Positions 61,339 through 64,000 of a DNA stretch of 64,000 bases are shown in pieces. The notes under the pieces are model-generated. The model worked only from the letters and a program-made list of their open reading frames with translations. It did not search any database and was not told the DNA's origin. Location of the stretch: contig NZ_JAUOEL010000001.1 of assembly GCF_030540765.1 (NCBI RefSeq), positions 744,001 through 808,000 on the forward strand, in the 5' to 3' direction. Every line of letters starts with the position of its first letter. Positions within the stretch are counted from its first letter, which is position 1. This DNA is from Flavivirga jejuensis (lineage in GTDB: Bacteria; Bacteroidota; Bacteroidia; Flavobacteriales; Flavobacteriaceae). Position numbers and translations under genes: made by a program.

Positions 61339-62148
61339 ATGAATAAAAAGACCATCTATACCCTTATTGCTATTCTTATCGTTTTCGGAATTTATGGTTA
61401 TGAGTTTTTTTTAAAAGAAGAAGAAAAAGCAGAGGTTGTAGAAGCAGGTAAAGACGTTAAAAATAACACTAATGAATACTTTCTGCCTACAAGTACTACA
61501 AGCCAAATAACTCACCATGAAGGCTATTCATTGTCTTATAGCGAACCGCACGAACAAGCAGAATGGGTGGCGTATGAGCTTAAAAAATCACATCTGGCTA
61601 AAACAAATTTTAAACGTCCGTATTTTGAAATAGATAAGGCTATAAAAACAGGAGCTGCGCATTGGCGTAATTATAAAAAATCTGGTTATGATCGCGGACA
61701 TTTATGCCCAGCTGGAGATAGGCGGTATAGTCAATTTGCTCATGACGAAACATTCTTAACAAGTAATATCAGTCCGCAAAGACATGATTTTAACTCTGGT
61801 ATTTGGAATGCTTTAGAGCAAAAAGTACGATATTGGGCTGGTAAATATGATGGGGTTTTTGTGGTTACTGGCGGGGTTTTAAAGCATGGTTTAAAAACTA
61901 TTGGAGAAGAAAATGTTGCAGTGCCAAATGAGTTTTATAAAGTGTTAATAGATACCAATACTGACAAAACAAAAATGATTGCTTTTTTACTTCCGCATAA
62001 AAAGTCTAATAAACCTTTATATGAATTTGTAGTATCTGTAGATACTATTGAAAAATTAACTGGAATCGATTTTTTCCACGAGTTAGATGATGCTTTAGAA
62101 AACAAACTAGAGGCTTCTAGTAGCTATAAAGCGTGGAGTTTTCAATAG
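61339..62148 (+). CDS. DNA/RNA non-specific endonuclease, NUC1 family, membrane-anchored
   Basis: 269 aa. One N-terminal hydrophobic segment (residues about 5-25), no clear cleavage site, so anchored facing the periplasm. The betabetaalpha-Me signature YDRGHLCPAGDRR (DRGH with catalytic His, near 120) is followed by FLTSNISPQ with the metal-binding Asn. It cuts DNA and RNA without sequence preference and may scavenge nucleic acid outside the inner membrane. Its operon partner is the alkaline phosphatase, so both could serve phosphorus acquisition. That is inference from the pairing. Confidence 0.9.
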   Translation: MNKKTIYTLIAILIVFGIYGYEFFLKEEEKAEVVEAGKDVKNNTNEYFLPTSTTSQITHHEGYSLSYSEPHEQAEWVAYELKKSHLAKTNFKRPYFEIDKAIKTGAAHWRNYKKSGYDRGHLCPAGDRRYSQFAHDETFLTSNISPQRHDFNSGIWNALEQKVRYWAGKYDGVFVVTGGVLKHGLKTIGEENVAVPNEFYKVLIDTNTDKTKMIAFLLPHKKSNKPLYEFVVSVDTIEKLTGIDFFHELDDALENKLEASSSYKAWSFQ

Positions 62149-62231
62149 ATTTTTGTCTTTTTTGCGAAAGTGAAGATCTTATTAAGGTAGTAAATGTATC
62201 ATTTTTGAAGGAGACATTTAAAATAAAAAGG

Positions 62232-62292
62232 GGGCTGTCTAAAAAGTGATGAACTTTGTCATCCAGATAGAATGACACTTTTTAAACAGCCT
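62232..62292. repeat. Palindromic repeat/terminator between convergent genes
   Basis: GGGCTGTCTAAAAAGTG (62232-62248) pairs with CACTTTTTAAACAGCC (62276-62291) with one mismatch, enclosing a 27-nt loop, followed by CTCTTTTCTTT. It can stop transcription from both sides. The right arm recurs near 28080. Confidence 0.7.
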
Positions 62293-62323
62293 CTTTTCTT
62301 TCAATCTTAGCTTTTAAACCAAT

Positions 62324-64000
62324 CTAGTTTAAAAACTTTTTAGCTGTACGACCTTTATTAGTAGTTACTTGTAAAATATAGACGCCATGGGCTAATGTAG
62401 AGGTTGATATTGTTGTTTCCTTACTTGTTAATATATGAACTCCCGACATATTAAAAACAACTAATTTTTCAATAAGAATATCATTAGCCGTATTAACACG
62501 AATACCATGTGCTGTATTAACAATAGTAAGTTTGTTTTTTAAGGACATACTATCTATACTCAAAGTAGAATTTTTAAAGCCTGTCCAATTTGCATTAGTA
62601 TAATTTAGTTCTGTTCCAGTTGGGGTGGTTAAATCTATATTATTCCTATTATCAAAGGCATCTGCGGGTAAGGTTGCGGGATTCGTGCTTTTAGAAATCA
62701 CACTTGTTAAGGAGGTATTCCCTGAAAAAGCCTTTTCTCCAATATGAGTCACACCACTACCAATAGTTATAGTTCCTAAATTATTATTTTCAGCGAAAGC
62801 AGAACTTCCAATATAAGTCACATTATCAGGGATAGTAACATTTGTTAAGGCACTACTGTGAAAAGCCATTTCTCCAATATGAGTCACACCACTACCAATA
62901 GTTATAGTTCCTAAATTATTATTTTCAGCGAAAGCAGAACTTCCAATATAAGTCACATTATCAGGTATAGTAACACTTGTTAAGGAGGTATTCTCTGCAA
63001 AAACCTTTTCTCCAATATAAGTAACACCACTACCAATAGTTATAGTTCCTAAATTATTTTCAGCGAAAGCAGAACTTCCAATATAAGTCACACTATCAGG
63101 AATAGTAACACTTGTTAAGTCACTATTGTGAAAAGCCCTTTCTCCAATATGAGTTACAGTATTAGGGATAGTAACACTTGTTAGGAAGTCATTATTAAAG
63201 AAAGCATATCCCTCAATAGACGTTACGCCATTAGGGATAGTAACACTCTCTAAGGGATTATAAGCGAAAGCCAGAATTTTAATAGAAGTCACAGTATTAG
63301 GAATAGTGACACTCGTTAAGTTGCTAGAAGCGAAAGCCGATAGACCAATAGAAGTCACGCTATAGTTATTTGTGCCATCATTTACAAGATTTGGTATGTT
63401 TACGTCTCCACCAAGACCTGTATAACCAGTAACTTCAACTGTTAAGTTGACACCATCTGTAAGCGTATATTCAATGTTATCTATAGTAAAAGTAAAGCCT
63501 TCAATATAACTGTTAAAGCCTGTCCAATTTGCATCTTTATACTTTTGTTCTCTTCCTGTAGGAATGGTTAAATCTATAGCATTATTATCATCAAAAACAT
63601 TTTCAGATAAGGTTGCAGGGTTTGTGCTTTTAGAAATTACACTCGTTAAGGAATTATTAGAGAAAGCCAATTCTCCAATAGAAGTAACATTATTAGGGAT
63701 AATAACACCCTCTAAGTTATTATAAGCGAAAGCCAATTTCCCAATAGAAGTAAGAGCATAAGGAATAGTAACACTCGTTAAGTTATTCAAAATGAAAGCA
63801 CCATCTCCGATAGAAGTAACACCAGTAGGAATAGTAACACTCGTCAACCCTTTCTGTTCGAAAGCTCCTTCTCCAATAGAAGACACCCTATAGTCCTTTG
63901 CGTCATAAATTACAGCGATTGGTATGTTTACATCTAGGCTAGAACCTGTGTAATCGGTCACTTTAACTGTTAAGTTGGTGTTATCTGTAACAGTATATTC
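62324..64000 (-). CDS. BspA-type leucine-rich repeat protein with T9SS domain, 5' end outside the window
   Basis: At least 558 aa; the frame is open to the window edge (EYTVTDNTNLTVKVTDYTG precedes the internal GTG 63961), so the N-terminus is missing. Repeats of 23 residues, LTSVTIPxxVTSIGxxAFxxNx, occur about 15 times in two blocks. Each block starts with a FTIDNIEYTLTDGVNLTVEV-like module and ends with a WTGF segment. The last 75 residues are a T9SS sorting domain (VNTANDILIEKLVVFNMSG...YILQVTTNKGRTAKKFLN). It is a secreted, surface-attached adhesin-like protein. Near-identical repeat DNA (62740-63130) indicates recent repeat gain. Confidence 0.88.
   Translation of the reverse strand, partial: EYTVTDNTNLTVKVTDYTGSSLDVNIPIAVIYDAKDYRVSSIGEGAFEQKGLTSVTIPTGVTSIGDGAFILNNLTSVTIPYALTSIGKLAFAYNNLEGVIIPNNVTSIGELAFSNNSLTSVISKSTNPATLSENVFDDNNAIDLTIPTGREQKYKDANWTGFNSYIEGFTFTIDNIEYTLTDGVNLTVEVTGYTGLGGDVNIPNLVNDGTNNYSVTSIGLSAFASSNLTSVTIPNTVTSIKILAFAYNPLESVTIPNGVTSIEGYAFFNNDFLTSVTIPNTVTHIGERAFHNSDLTSVTIPDSVTYIGSSAFAENNLGTITIGSGVTYIGEKVFAENTSLTSVTIPDNVTYIGSSAFAENNNLGTITIGSGVTHIGEMAFHSSALTNVTIPDNVTYIGSSAFAENNNLGTITIGSGVTHIGEKAFSGNTSLTSVISKSTNPATLPADAFDNRNNIDLTTPTGTELNYTNANWTGFKNSTLSIDSMSLKNKLTIVNTAHGIRVNTANDILIEKLVVFNMSGVHILTSKETTISTSTLAHGVYILQVTTNKGRTAKKFLN

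Overview
The window comes from an AT-rich Bacteroidetes chromosome, most likely a marine member of the Flavobacteriaceae. The evidence is a SusC/SusD pair, T9SS C-terminal sorting domains, TAnnTTTG-type -7 promoter boxes, a PafA-type alkaline phosphatase, NhaD, flavobacterial palindromic repeats (TTCGACTTCGCTCA / GCTTCGACAAGCTC type), and almost no Shine-Dalgarno sequences. No rRNA, CRISPR array or transposase gene was seen. One tRNA (Val, anticodon TAC) is present.

Layout. 0-7.3 kb: a glycosyltransferase group (GT-C membrane enzyme, cellulose-synthase-like GT2, DPM1-like GT2, MORN/YwqK-like protein). It is interrupted by a 5'-truncated pseudogene and a tail-to-tail type II restriction-modification pair. 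7.3-10.6 kb: a GIY-YIG remnant, then a membrane 4Fe-4S protein with an FAD oxidoreductase. 10.8-16.8 kb: an envelope operon (DUF547 protein, beta-barrel, GH113-like lipoprotein, small lipoprotein, two tandem POTRA/Omp85 proteins). 17.4-20.8 kb: pyruvate carboxylase. 21.2 kb: a metallophosphatase.

22.1-41.3 kb, almost all on the minus strand, is an arsenosugar biosynthesis locus. It holds radical SAM ArsS, arsenite methyltransferase ArsM, a purine nucleoside phosphorylase, glycosyltransferases of the TIGR04282 and TIGR04283 types, an AhpD-like protein, a rhodanese, a metallophosphoesterase-fold protein whose metal motifs have changed, a Na+/solute symporter and a SusC/SusD pair. It also carries a decayed second arsM, an astacin protease with two almost identical C-terminal domains, and a recurring stem motif in non-coding DNA. 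Expected flow: As(III) is methylated (ArsM), adenosylated by 5'-deoxyadenosyl transfer (ArsS), has adenine removed (phosphorylase), and is then glycosylated. The SusCD and symporter genes suggest that a substrate or product crosses the envelope.

41.6-48.1 kb, plus strand, is a complete retron: a WGR plus helical-repeat protein, a winged-helix/SWIM zinc-finger protein, a non-coding RNA with a 14-bp a1/a2 pairing and a long msd hairpin, and a retron reverse transcriptase with NAxxH, YxDD and VTG motifs. From memory this is the type XIII layout (ARM + WHSWIM + RT), a presumed anti-phage system.

48.3-64 kb is mostly housekeeping: acyl-CoA dehydrogenase, AnmK, glutamate dehydrogenase, NhaD, an ExbB/ExbD/TonB-type operon ending in folC, tRNA-Val, a BASS transporter, MlaE/MlaF-like ABC genes, alkaline phosphatase, a DNA/RNA endonuclease, and a BspA-type leucine-rich repeat protein that runs off the right edge.
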